Shown one piece after another: positions 26,019 through 34,865 of a stretch of DNA of 64,000 nt; position 1 is the stretch's first letter; each line of letters starts with the position of its first letter. The stretch covers positions 4,216,001 to 4,280,000 of the forward strand of contig OZ245731.1 in NCBI GenBank assembly GCA_965227155.1, given 5' to 3'. Both the position numbers and the translations under genes were made by a program. Source of the DNA: UBA6059 sp965227155 (GTDB taxonomy: Bacteria > Bacteroidota > Bacteroidia > Cytophagales > Cyclobacteriaceae). A model generated the notes under the pieces. The model saw only the letters and a program-made list of their open reading frames with translations, had not been told where the DNA came from and did no database searches.

Positions 26019-28163
26019 TTGAAATACAATCGCCACCTCATTTACAGCATTTCTTTGATTTGCTTGCTACATCTGGCAGTAGCGAAATGTGCCATAGGGC
26101 AGCCCCGAAGTATTATTGATAGTCTTCAGACCAGGATCAGGCAGTATGACCAACGTGACTCTACTTACGTAAGGTGGTTAAGCTTGTTAAGCTATCATTA
26201 TCATATGGTAGACACAGACTCAGGGCTATATTATGGCAATAGAGCACTTAAAATGTCAAGATCTCAGGGCTTAAAATACCTGGAAGCCAACACACTTGTC
26301 AATATCAGTACTAATTACTTTAATCTAAAGAATTTTGACCTGGTCCTTGAATACAACCAGCAAGCCATAAAAATCTATGATGAATTAGGCAGACTGGACA
26401 AGAAAATTGACCCATTAAACAACCTGGGTTTGCTGTATGATCAATTAGGTCAATGGGAGATAGCATTGGATTATTATTACCAGGCACTGGATGTAAGTAA
26501 GGAAGTCAATGACCTGCGAGGTGAGAGCCTCTTATCAACCAATATTGGGTCACAATATCTCAATAGAGATAATTATACCCAGGCTTATGAGTACTATATA
26601 CGTGCCCTTGAAATTGATGAGTCTCTGAATGATTCATCAGCACTGCCTTATTCTTATAATAACCTAGCACTCATTTATAAGAAGAATAAGGAATACGATA
26701 AAGAAATTGATTTCCTGAAAAAAGCGCTGGCTATTTCGGTGAATACAATAAATAATCATTCTCTTGGGCTTAATCAAATAAACATAGCAACATCTTATCT
26801 TAACCAGGGAGATTTAGACTCAGCATTGTTTTATGCAAGATCATCATTTGATACTTATTCAGCTCTGAAAGATATCGAAGGTAAAGCCAAGTCAAATTAT
26901 TATCTAGCCAAGATCTACAAGGAATTGAAATCATACGACAAAGCCTTATCTAAGCTTGAAGATGCCATTATGCAAGCGAATAAAGCCGGTTTCAATCCGT
27001 TATTGTACGATTGCTTTGAGCTTTTGAGTCAGCTATACGAGGTTAAGGGAGATTATAAGAATAGCCTCAAAGCGCATCAAAAAGCATTGGCTTTTTATGA
27101 TTCTGTATTCAATGAAAACAGGGAACAGATAGTGGCTCAGCTGGAGTTGAATAGAAATAGAAACGAAAAAAATGAGCTGATGCTGAAGAACCAACTTCAG
27201 GAAAGTGAACTCGAAAAACAGGAACTTATCATCAATCGAAATAATGTATATATCATACTGATATCCATAGCCGCCGCATCATTGCTATTTTCTCTTATCT
27301 ACATGGTGAGGTCACGAAAAAAGAAAGCAGCTCTGGCCAGTTTGCTGGCTTCTAAGAATCAGGAGATTAACGAATTAAACCTGGACCTGCAAAAGAATGT
27401 GGAAGCACTTAAGGCTAAAATCGAGGAAATTAGAATGATGCAAAAAGAACTGATCGATAAAGAAAAGCTAGCCTCTATAGGTTATCTGGCATCAGGGCTT
27501 GGACATGAGATCAATAACCCCTTAAACTTTATCCATAAGGGCAATGAAATACTTGCCAATAAGCTTTCGAAAATTCATGGTGAGAAACATGATATGGCCT
27601 ATGAAATTGAGATCATAGAAACTGGCGTGCGAAGGATTGAAAAGATCACCCAAAAGCTGATTGCATTTTCATCTCATAACCTTTCTCAAAAGAATCGCAC
27701 TGACATCAAAGAAGTCATCTATCAGGCTTTGAAAGAGGTAGAAAAGAAATCTTCAGTAGCAATTAAAGCAGAATATGGAAGTGTGCCCATTTATGTAATG
27801 GGTGACTTTAATGCCCTTAAAATCGCTTTTATCAACATTATACAAAACAGTATAGATGCTTGTGATAAAGAAGGTGTGGTCACCATTGAGGTACAGATGG
27901 AAGACCAAAATCAGAAAGCGAGGCTTAAAATATGTGACAATGGCCGTGGTATTCCAGAAGATCAGATCGCCCGACTGGGAGACCCGTTTTATACCACTAA
28001 AGAAGAAACTGGTGCCGGGCTCGGATTATACATTGCCTTTGATACGCTCTATCGACACAATATGAGCCACCTGATATCCTCAAAGCTACAGGAGGGAACC
28101 TGTGTAGAAGTTAATCTATCACTAATGACCGAAAAATATGAAAGCCAGAGTGTTATACGTTGA
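26019..28163 (+). CDS. TPR-containing membrane sensor histidine kinase
   Basis: A 714-residue two-component kinase typical of Bacteroidota. A signal peptide (to ~28) leads to a periplasmic domain of about seven TPR repeats (~40-370), a coiled coil, a TM helix (~408-428), a cytoplasmic coiled coil (~435-485) and the kinase core. H-box: GLGHEINNPLNF with His496. N-box: FINIIQNSIDAC. G1: DNGRGIP. F-box: DPFYTTKEETGAGLGLYI. Start is TTG; no closer ATG precedes the signal peptide. It overlaps the response regulator by 26 bases. TPRs presumably sense a protein or ligand in the periplasm. Confidence 0.92.
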   Translation: MKYNRHLIYSISLICLLHLAVAKCAIGQPRSIIDSLQTRIRQYDQRDSTYVRWLSLLSYHYHMVDTDSGLYYGNRALKMSRSQGLKYLEANTLVNISTNYFNLKNFDLVLEYNQQAIKIYDELGRLDKKIDPLNNLGLLYDQLGQWEIALDYYYQALDVSKEVNDLRGESLLSTNIGSQYLNRDNYTQAYEYYIRALEIDESLNDSSALPYSYNNLALIYKKNKEYDKEIDFLKKALAISVNTINNHSLGLNQINIATSYLNQGDLDSALFYARSSFDTYSALKDIEGKAKSNYYLAKIYKELKSYDKALSKLEDAIMQANKAGFNPLLYDCFELLSQLYEVKGDYKNSLKAHQKALAFYDSVFNENREQIVAQLELNRNRNEKNELMLKNQLQESELEKQELIINRNNVYIILISIAAASLLFSLIYMVRSRKKKAALASLLASKNQEINELNLDLQKNVEALKAKIEEIRMMQKELIDKEKLASIGYLASGLGHEINNPLNFIHKGNEILANKLSKIHGEKHDMAYEIEIIETGVRRIEKITQKLIAFSSHNLSQKNRTDIKEVIYQALKEVEKKSSVAIKAEYGSVPIYVMGDFNALKIAFINIIQNSIDACDKEGVVTIEVQMEDQNQKARLKICDNGRGIPEDQIARLGDPFYTTKEETGAGLGLYIAFDTLYRHNMSHLISSKLQEGTCVEVNLSLMTEKYESQSVIR

Positions 28164-28497
28164 TGATGAAGTGATTAATACATTCGTATTTAGCAAATCA
28201 TACGAAAATGATTTTGATATTACTACTGCACGTAGTGGTGAGGAGGCAATTGAGAAACTTAAGGCTGACAATTTTGATGTTTTGGTTACCGATATGCGCA
28301 TGCCTGGGATGACAGGCCTTGATCTGGTGAAAAAGGCTAAGGCAATGACGGCTGATTTGCCTTGCTTCATCATCTCCGGTTACCCTTACGATGATGAGAT
28401 TAAAAGAGCCATGGATGATGAATTGCTTTTGGCGTTTTTCTCTAAACCCTACGATTCTACTACTGTACTCAATGCATTAAAGGAAGCTGTAGCATAA
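28138..28497 (+). CDS. Single-domain response regulator
   Basis: A 119-residue CheY-like receiver with no output domain. Acidic pocket D9-D10-E11 (YVDDE), phosphoacceptor D52 (VTDMRMPGMTG), conserved Ser80 in IISGYP and Lys103 (FSKPYD). Its start lies inside the kinase gene (26-base overlap in a different frame), so it is surely its partner. Without an effector domain it must signal by protein contact or pass phosphate on. Confidence 0.93.
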   Translation: MKARVLYVDDEVINTFVFSKSYENDFDITTARSGEEAIEKLKADNFDVLVTDMRMPGMTGLDLVKKAKAMTADLPCFIISGYPYDDEIKRAMDDELLLAFFSKPYDSTTVLNALKEAVA

Positions 28498-28612
28498 AAA
28501 TATCACAGCGAACTTGGGCACTTTCAACCGACTACAGTAAATACTTAGTTTCAAGTCATTTTCACATTATGCCAATATGCAATAACTTTCTTTTGAGTTC
28601 AAAAATTCTGTT

Positions 28613-29545
28613 ATGCACAAAAGTTCAATAGGAATCATTGGTATGGGCTGGGTTGGAGCCAGTGTAGCCATATCCATTCTTCATCGCGGATTATGCAGTG
28701 AATTATTGGTCAACGATATAAACCCCGACATTGCAGAAGGAGAGGCCATGGACTTAAACCATGGGTCGTCTTTTTTTCCATCTGCCGTGGTAAAGGCCAG
28801 TGCCATCGAGGCTATGAAAAACTGTCAGGCGGTGATAATTACAGCAGGTCGGGGTGGCAAACCTGGCGAAAGCAGGCTCGATCTGCTCACCGATAATGTT
28901 CGTATCGCCAAAAATATCTCCGCATCGCTAAGTGGCTTTCAGGGTCTGCTGATTATCGTAGCTAACCCCGTTGATGTATTGACCTATTTCTATCAAAAGT
29001 TTACCGGACTGCCCAAAGAGCGGGTAATTGGTACTGGCACTATGCTCGATACGGCAAGGCTAAGAGAGGCTTTAGGCAGAAGAATACAGGTTGACCCCAA
29101 AAGTATTCATGCACATGTGATCGGTGAGCATGGTGATTCTGAGGTAGTACTCTGGTCTAAAGCAATGGTGAGTGGTTTGCCCTTGGATCAATGGAATAGG
29201 TGGGATCCTGCCTTCAAACCGGCTATTACCGAAGAAGTTAAAAAAGCGGCTCACGAAATCATCAAACGGAAAGGTGCTACCAACCATGCTATTGGCCTGG
29301 TAACTGCTACATTACTCAAATGGCTGCTAAGGGGAGAAAGAAGGGTAGCCAATGTTTCTTCCGTAATGGATGGCTCTGTGTATGGCTTGCATGATTTGGC
29401 AATATCAGTGCCTAGTCTGATAAGCGAGCAAGGCATAGAAGATTTGATTGAGTTGGACATAAGTGAAGAAGAGCAAAAGAAGCTAGATGATTCAGCAAAA
29501 GTGTTGCAAATGGCGATCAATCAGGTGGACATAACATCGCTGTAA
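28613..29545 (+). CDS. Lactate/malate dehydrogenase-family oxidoreductase with altered specificity loop
   Basis: A 310-residue NAD-dependent 2-hydroxyacid dehydrogenase. NAD-binding GIIGMGWVGASVA, IIVANPVDVLTY, GTGTMLDTARLRE and the catalytic His motif IGEHGDSEVVLWS are present. The substrate loop reads AGRGGKPGESR: Arg88 (substrate carboxylate region) is kept, but the residue that is Gln in LDH and Arg in MDH is Gly82. Substrate is therefore not safely lactate or malate; a bulkier 2-oxoacid is possible. It is not in an obvious operon. Confidence 0.85.
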   Translation: MHKSSIGIIGMGWVGASVAISILHRGLCSELLVNDINPDIAEGEAMDLNHGSSFFPSAVVKASAIEAMKNCQAVIITAGRGGKPGESRLDLLTDNVRIAKNISASLSGFQGLLIIVANPVDVLTYFYQKFTGLPKERVIGTGTMLDTARLREALGRRIQVDPKSIHAHVIGEHGDSEVVLWSKAMVSGLPLDQWNRWDPAFKPAITEEVKKAAHEIIKRKGATNHAIGLVTATLLKWLLRGERRVANVSSVMDGSVYGLHDLAISVPSLISEQGIEDLIELDISEEEQKKLDDSAKVLQMAINQVDITSL

Positions 29546-29643
29546 TTCCATGATAAACAAAGTGATCAATGGTTATATAGGATTATGACTTCCAAAGGTA
29601 AAGACGATTAATTACCTATTTTGGCAGTTCAATACCATCAAAA

Positions 29644-30984
29644 ATGACCTACAACCGACGTAAATTCTTAAAAACAACTTCAGCTGCAATGGCACTTGCA
29701 CCTATGATGCCCATGCTAGCCAAAGAAATTCCTTCCAAAAAAGCACTACGCTTTGCAGAACAACACCGCGAGGAACTCGTCGATTTGCTCAAAAAACTCA
29801 TTCACGTGCAAAGCATCAGTGGTGAGTCAGCTGCCGAAGCGCAACAAGTGGTGAAATCATTTTTGGGAGAACTGCCCTATACCATCGAAGAAAGTCAAGA
29901 TAGGCCCAGTCTTTATCATGATCACGAAGAGTACATGCCACCCATGCCCGCAGGTGATGGTCCCTTTAGCAATGTGGTAGGCTGGCCCAGGCAACCTTCT
30001 GATCAGCAGTTTGCTATGTTTTCCCATATCGATACCCATAGCATAGAGGATGGGTGGACTTCCGATCCATTTGAGCCGGTGCTGAAAGGAAGCAGAATGT
30101 TTGGACTGGGCACCTCTGATGATAAAGGTGGTGTAGCTGCTATGCTAATAGCCGCCAAAATATTAGCGAATAATAAAGAAGCACTTCCGGTGGTGATGAG
30201 CCTACACGGCAAAGGCGGGGGTGGAAGAGGAAGCCTGCCTGTCTTCGAACGCATCAAAAACAGTGATCGTAAAATTGATGCTGTACTTTATGTGCACCCT
30301 GCTGAAACAGGCAGAGGTTTGGATGATATCAAAAATGAGGTGCAAGGCATAGCTGATCTAAGGTTGACCATGACTGGATGGCGTGGAGAACCACTCGAGA
30401 TTGGTAGTGTAGATTCCGCACAATGGCATGAAGGAGGCAGTGCCATCGATCGGTTCATGGAGTTGATTGAAATACTAAGGCAGACGGTTTTTCAGGATGT
30501 GCTTGTGAATATTGGCATTGTAAATGGTGGTGATCGTATTGGTTCCGTGGCAGATAAGGTGACCGTAACCTTTCGGCTTAAGTTTGAGGGTGAGCATACC
30601 TGGAGGGCATTGGTTGATGAGGCCGGAAAAAAAATTGATGCTTACATCGAGAAAGCATCGACGGAAACCAATCAATACACAGCGCAATTGGAAACGGTAG
30701 GTTACCTCACCAATCCGGGTAAGGCCGATTGGAATATACCGGAAAGTAAGATACTCCGGCAATCCATCACAGAGGTGACAGGAAAAGCACCTGTTGCCTA
30801 TCCCAATCACTACGCTGGCGATATCCGATATCCTATTCGATTGTTGGGCGTACCGGCCTATGGGATTGGCTCACTGGGTGGTAATTTTTACATGCCAGAC
30901 GAATGGGTGGATATTGATGATTTGGTAAAGCTGGTGGCTGTATTAGTCCAAACAATTGCCGGCTGGTCAGATTTGGAAAAATAA
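29644..30984 (+). CDS. M20-family metallopeptidase-like protein with Tat signal and altered active site
   Basis: A 446-residue protein. A Tat signal is clear (NRRKFLKTTSAAMALAP). The M20 core shows the metal ligands HIDTH and GTSDDKGGVAAML, and YVHPAET downstream. The segment that normally carries the catalytic Glu-Glu pair instead reads LHGKGGGGRGS (~residue 187-198). The dimerisation domain (~220-340) and a late His-containing segment PNHYAGDIRYP are kept. It may be an inactive homologue or use different chemistry. Exported, folded, to the periplasm. No operon partner is evident. Confidence 0.82.
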   Translation: MTYNRRKFLKTTSAAMALAPMMPMLAKEIPSKKALRFAEQHREELVDLLKKLIHVQSISGESAAEAQQVVKSFLGELPYTIEESQDRPSLYHDHEEYMPPMPAGDGPFSNVVGWPRQPSDQQFAMFSHIDTHSIEDGWTSDPFEPVLKGSRMFGLGTSDDKGGVAAMLIAAKILANNKEALPVVMSLHGKGGGGRGSLPVFERIKNSDRKIDAVLYVHPAETGRGLDDIKNEVQGIADLRLTMTGWRGEPLEIGSVDSAQWHEGGSAIDRFMELIEILRQTVFQDVLVNIGIVNGGDRIGSVADKVTVTFRLKFEGEHTWRALVDEAGKKIDAYIEKASTETNQYTAQLETVGYLTNPGKADWNIPESKILRQSITEVTGKAPVAYPNHYAGDIRYPIRLLGVPAYGIGSLGGNFYMPDEWVDIDDLVKLVAVLVQTIAGWSDLEK

Positions 30985-31063
30985 CCAGGCTATAATTTTT
31001 ACTGATTGCTTTTCATGCTAGTCAAACATGATAATTATTTGTTAGTTTATTTCAACAAAAGCC

Positions 31064-31315
31064 ATGACAGAAAAAGAACTTAAAGAAACCATAGAGCACA
31101 TTCCGCTCGGTTCAACCATACAATTGATCAAAACAAATGGTGATATCATTGAGGTGATTTTAGCCAGCCATGATGTTAGCGGTACTGAAATGAAAGATTA
31201 TGGCAGCATTGTAGTTCCGGCTTTGCCGCCAGCAATAACAGTACATGGTGGCACCAGATTTGGTCAGCATAGAATTGATGCTGGCGATATCGTCAAAATT
31301 GCCTGGGTAGGATAG
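31064..31315 (+). CDS. Small cytoplasmic protein of unknown function
   Basis: An 83-residue protein without signal or TM. It begins with an acidic helix (TEKELKETIEHI) and then a strand-rich segment (STIQLIKTNGDIIEVILAS, IVKIAWVG) that could form a small SH3-like or Sm-like barrel. Codon use and a normal ATG start support a real gene. It is followed by the convergent SDR gene after 37 bases. I do not recognise the family. Confidence 0.65.
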   Translation: MTEKELKETIEHIPLGSTIQLIKTNGDIIEVILASHDVSGTEMKDYGSIVVPALPPAITVHGGTRFGQHRIDAGDIVKIAWVG

Positions 31316-31352
31316 ACTGGAAGTTTCTTTATACGCCCCATTTTTTGGTGAG

Positions 31353-32153
31353 TTAGGTCAGCAGCCTGCCATAGCTCACCGGAAATAATCGCTCAATGAA
31401 AGAGATAATTTTGGCATCACTACCCACCAAAATTCTTGCCTTGTTGCGTTCCATTCCCTTAACAATGATCTCACCTGCTTCTTGGGGAGGCATTCGCAGC
31501 AGTTTTTCCATTTGCTTCTGCTTTTTCAAGATCTCTTCTTCAGAAATGCCCTCCGAAATTCTGGCATTATTGGCTATATCTGTTGCTATTCCTCCAGGAT
31601 GAACCACGCAGATATGAACGTTACTGCCGGCAGCATTCAATTCATGCCGCAAAGCATTGGAAAAACCTCGTACTGCAAATTTACTAGCACAATAGGCAGT
31701 TTCACCTACTGGTGATATGAGCCCATAAAGGCTGGAGATATTCACAATCATTGCTTCGGGCAACTTCTGCATGTATGATAGAAAATACCGCGTTAACCGC
31801 ACTACTGCATTGAAATTAATGTCGATCAACCAATCAAAATCGGTTTCACTCACCTGCAAAAAACTGCCACCTACAGCCACACCGGCATTGTTGATCAGTA
31901 TATCTACCTGTTGATGCGCTTTTAGCGCCTCTGCAGGCAATGCTTTCAACGCTTGCTTGTCAGTAACATCTACCATATGCTGGCTGATACGAATGGAAAA
32001 TGCAGCCAGCAGTTCCACAGTCTTTTCAAGGCCTTTCTCGTTTTGGTCTACCAAAGCCAGGTGACATCCCCGCTTGGCAAGTGCAATGGCTAGGGCCTGA
32101 CCAATACCGCTTCCCGCGCCTGTGATCAATACGGTTTTATTGTTGAGCTTCAT
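31353..32153 (-). CDS. Short-chain dehydrogenase/reductase
   Basis: A 266-residue classical SDR: NAD(P)-binding TGAGSGIGQALA, NNAGVAVGG, catalytic Ser (NISSLYG) and Tyr-x-x-x-Lys (YCASKFAV), PGG after the active site. The C-terminal extension (KQKQMEKLLRMPPQEAGEII and a hydrophobic tail) is similar to SadH-like SDRs found beside EthA/MymA monooxygenases. Its start overlaps the monooxygenase stop by four bases. It probably interconverts an alcohol and a ketone in the same pathway. Confidence 0.92.
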   Translation of the reverse strand: MKLNNKTVLITGAGSGIGQALAIALAKRGCHLALVDQNEKGLEKTVELLAAFSIRISQHMVDVTDKQALKALPAEALKAHQQVDILINNAGVAVGGSFLQVSETDFDWLIDINFNAVVRLTRYFLSYMQKLPEAMIVNISSLYGLISPVGETAYCASKFAVRGFSNALRHELNAAGSNVHICVVHPGGIATDIANNARISEGISEEEILKKQKQMEKLLRMPPQEAGEIIVKGMERNKARILVGSDAKIISFIERLFPVSYGRLLT

Positions 32154-33598
32154 CTTTTAAAGGTAAGTACTCCATCATTTATCTTTCCGAAACGTGTAGC
32201 CAGCATATCAATGAAATAGTTTTGGTACACACGCCAGGGCCTCCTGCTGCCTTGCTTGGGTAGCATAGCAGCCGCTCGCTGGATATAACCGGAGTTCAGG
32301 TTAAGAAAGGGCTCATCGGTAGCCACAGCTTCGCGAGCAGGATACACCACATTATGTCCTTTTTTGTCCATGTAATTGATGAGCTTACAGAAGAAATTGG
32401 CCGTGAGGTCTACCTTCAAAGTCCAGGAAGCATTGGTATAACCAAAAGTGTAAATGAGATTAGGTACATCACTGACCATCATGCCTTTATAAATCATAGA
32501 CTCATGTACTTCCACAGGTTTTCCGTCGATGCTAAATTGAGCTTCACCCATCAGAGAAATCTTCAGGCCTGTTGCCAGTACTGTTATATCTGCTTCCACT
32601 TTTTCACCTGATTTCATGCATAGACCGTCTGCCTCAAATTTTTCAATATGGTCAGTAACGACATCTGCTTTTCCAGCGCTGATGGCTTGAAACAAATCCC
32701 CATCAGGCACAACACATAGCCGCTGGTCCCACGGATCGTAACTGGGACTAAAATGCTTTTTGGTGTCAAACCCCTGAGGTAATTGCTCAGCAGCACCTTT
32801 AAGAATGATTTTCCTGATCAAACCCGGAAATAGCCTGGAGATCCCAAAGATGCCGATACTGCCCAGTATATTAATTACTCGAGTAATTTTATATGCCCAA
32901 TAGTTCGGAAGTAGCTTTCTGGAAATAACAAATAGCGCATTTCGATTGGGTAGGTTCATGATGTAGGTAGGCGAGCGTTGCACCATAGTGACCTTTGCAG
33001 CTCCTTTGTTGGCCAGGGCAGGCACCAGCGTAACTGCTGTTGCGCCGCTTCCAACCACAGCTACCTTTTTGCCCTTATAATCAAGATCTTTTGGCCAAAA
33101 CTGGGGCAATACGATCTGTCCCTTATAATTGGATTCACCCACAAAGCTGGGTCGGTGTGCCTCATGGTAGTTATAATAACCACTGCAAATACTTAAAAAC
33201 TGACAGGAAAAAACCTTTTCCTGACCCTTGCTGCTGACTTTAAGGAGCCAACGCTTCTTTTCACTAGACCAATCAGCAACGACAAGTCTATGTTGATAAA
33301 GTATGTGGCTGTCAATGCCATTTTCATTTACGGTCTCTGCCAGGTATTTTAAAATGCTGGCGCCATCAGAAAGAGACTGAGGGTTATCCCAGGGTCTAAA
33401 TCGGTATCCGAATGTAAACATATCCGAATCGGATCGGATGCCTGGATATTGAAAGAGCGACCAGGTGCCACCAAGGGCTTCACGGGCTTCAAGAATGCAA
33501 TAGGTTTTATTGGGGCATTTTTCCTGAAGCCAATAAGCTACACCAATACCGGATATACCGGCCCCAATTATGATTGCATCGTAATGCTGAGTTTGCAT
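32150..33598 (-). CDS. EthA/MymA-like flavin monooxygenase (Baeyer-Villiger type)
   Basis: A 482-residue FAD/NADPH monooxygenase. FAD site IIGAGISGIGVAY, GGTWSLFQYPG with DSDMFTFGY, and NADPH site VAVVGSGATAVTLVPAL are typical of EthA. The Baeyer-Villiger fingerprint F-x-G-x3-H-x3-W appears as Y158-K-G-Q-I-V-L164-P-Q-F-W168, with Tyr for Phe and Leu for His. Start ATG at 33598 chosen over TTG at 33631. It may oxygenate ketones or sulfides; the changed fingerprint makes the reaction uncertain. It forms an operon with the SDR, and a membrane AraC regulator lies 84 bases upstream. Confidence 0.9.
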   Translation of the reverse strand: MQTQHYDAIIIGAGISGIGVAYWLQEKCPNKTYCILEAREALGGTWSLFQYPGIRSDSDMFTFGYRFRPWDNPQSLSDGASILKYLAETVNENGIDSHILYQHRLVVADWSSEKKRWLLKVSSKGQEKVFSCQFLSICSGYYNYHEAHRPSFVGESNYKGQIVLPQFWPKDLDYKGKKVAVVGSGATAVTLVPALANKGAAKVTMVQRSPTYIMNLPNRNALFVISRKLLPNYWAYKITRVINILGSIGIFGISRLFPGLIRKIILKGAAEQLPQGFDTKKHFSPSYDPWDQRLCVVPDGDLFQAISAGKADVVTDHIEKFEADGLCMKSGEKVEADITVLATGLKISLMGEAQFSIDGKPVEVHESMIYKGMMVSDVPNLIYTFGYTNASWTLKVDLTANFFCKLINYMDKKGHNVVYPAREAVATDEPFLNLNSGYIQRAAAMLPKQGSRRPWRVYQNYFIDMLATRFGKINDGVLTFKR

Positions 33599-33682
33599 CA
33601 ACCAAAAATTTTGGAGTTTCTTAATTGTCAAGATAACTATGAAATGCCTATTGAAAGGAAAAGGGTAGTCAATTTCTCGAAG

Positions 33683-34693
33683 TTATTTGTGCTGATTGCG
33701 TACCCGTACTTTAAAAGCACCTGGTGATTCTCCTGTCATCTTTTGAAAATGATTGTAAAATGACATTTTGTTTTTGAAGCCGACCATTTCACCAACAGCA
33801 TCAATTTTTAGATATTCAAACTCAGGATCGCGAAGTAGTTTTTTAGCCTCATTTACCCTCATTTCATTCACAAGATTTGAGAATGACTGACCATTGTAAA
33901 CATTCAATGCTTGAGAAATCTGGTATTTAGGTATTCCAAGTAAGTTTGCGAGACTGGTCAAATTCAAATTGGATTCCTTATATAATTTATCTTGCGTTAG
34001 TTTCCTATTGATCTTTTCAATGATGAGGAGTCCATCATTTTCACTCAGGCTACTTGTTGCATACTTCTTGCTCAGGCTAGTTTTTAAAAATGGAAATTCA
34101 CTTAGGTAGGTAATTCCATATGTCAAAATCACAAAGGTTGCGCAAACAAGATAATCAGTTCTTAAGGTATAGGTACCAGTCATTTGCATAAATTGGTAAG
34201 CAATAATACCAATGACGAAAGCAGCATATGGATATAAAAACAGCTTTGAGGCAGGGTTCAAATTTTTAAGCTGCAATATTTTCCATCCATAAAAGCAAAA
34301 GCTCAACACTTTAACACTTGCAATAACAGGTGCAGCATATTGATAATACCCACCAGGAAATTCAATATTAATGGCGATTAGCCAATAAATAGTAAATATA
34401 CCTGGCATTATTAGATGATAACCTAGGGTATTCTTCTCAACCCTTGACTTCATGTATAAATAGAGTGCAGGAGGCATTATCCAGCTGGAAATGATGGCAA
34501 TCCATGTAATTGATAAATGTAGGTTTACAGCTCTTGTCCAAAAATTGAGGTAATGAAATATTGTAATTGAAAATGAAAGCAGATAAATGCCAAGAAATAC
34601 CTTCTTAAGATTTGATATATCGGATAAAAAAATGAGCGAAAGGATCACTCCATGTATCGCTGCCATTAGAAAAAATGTCAATTCCCAACTCAT
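33683..34693 (-). CDS. Membrane-bound AraC-type regulator (7TM + HTH_18)
   Basis: A 336-residue protein with about seven TM helices (residues ~3-205) and a C-terminal AraC DNA-binding domain (~235-332): LNLTSLANLLGIPKYQISQAL, IDAVGEMVGFKNKMSFYNHF and TGESPGAFK. Such 7TM-AraC proteins act from the inner membrane and are common in Bacteroidota. It is encoded upstream of the monooxygenase-SDR pair on the same strand and probably controls it. The ligand is unknown. Confidence 0.88.
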   Translation of the reverse strand: MSWELTFFLMAAIHGVILSLIFLSDISNLKKVFLGIYLLSFSITIFHYLNFWTRAVNLHLSITWIAIISSWIMPPALYLYMKSRVEKNTLGYHLIMPGIFTIYWLIAINIEFPGGYYQYAAPVIASVKVLSFCFYGWKILQLKNLNPASKLFLYPYAAFVIGIIAYQFMQMTGTYTLRTDYLVCATFVILTYGITYLSEFPFLKTSLSKKYATSSLSENDGLLIIEKINRKLTQDKLYKESNLNLTSLANLLGIPKYQISQALNVYNGQSFSNLVNEMRVNEAKKLLRDPEFEYLKIDAVGEMVGFKNKMSFYNHFQKMTGESPGAFKVRVRNQHK

Positions 34694-34865
34694 AGTGGCA
34701 TAACAAGACTAGCATCTATATACCTAATATGGCGTGAGAAGAATGTAGTTTGAGCAATCAATCCAGGCTATTTGTAAATATTAGCTAAAGTTTACAACCT
34801 TGATGTAGGAACAATAAAGGAAGGAATTCTGATGCGTTGTTTTGGACAAAAATCTAAAGACAACT

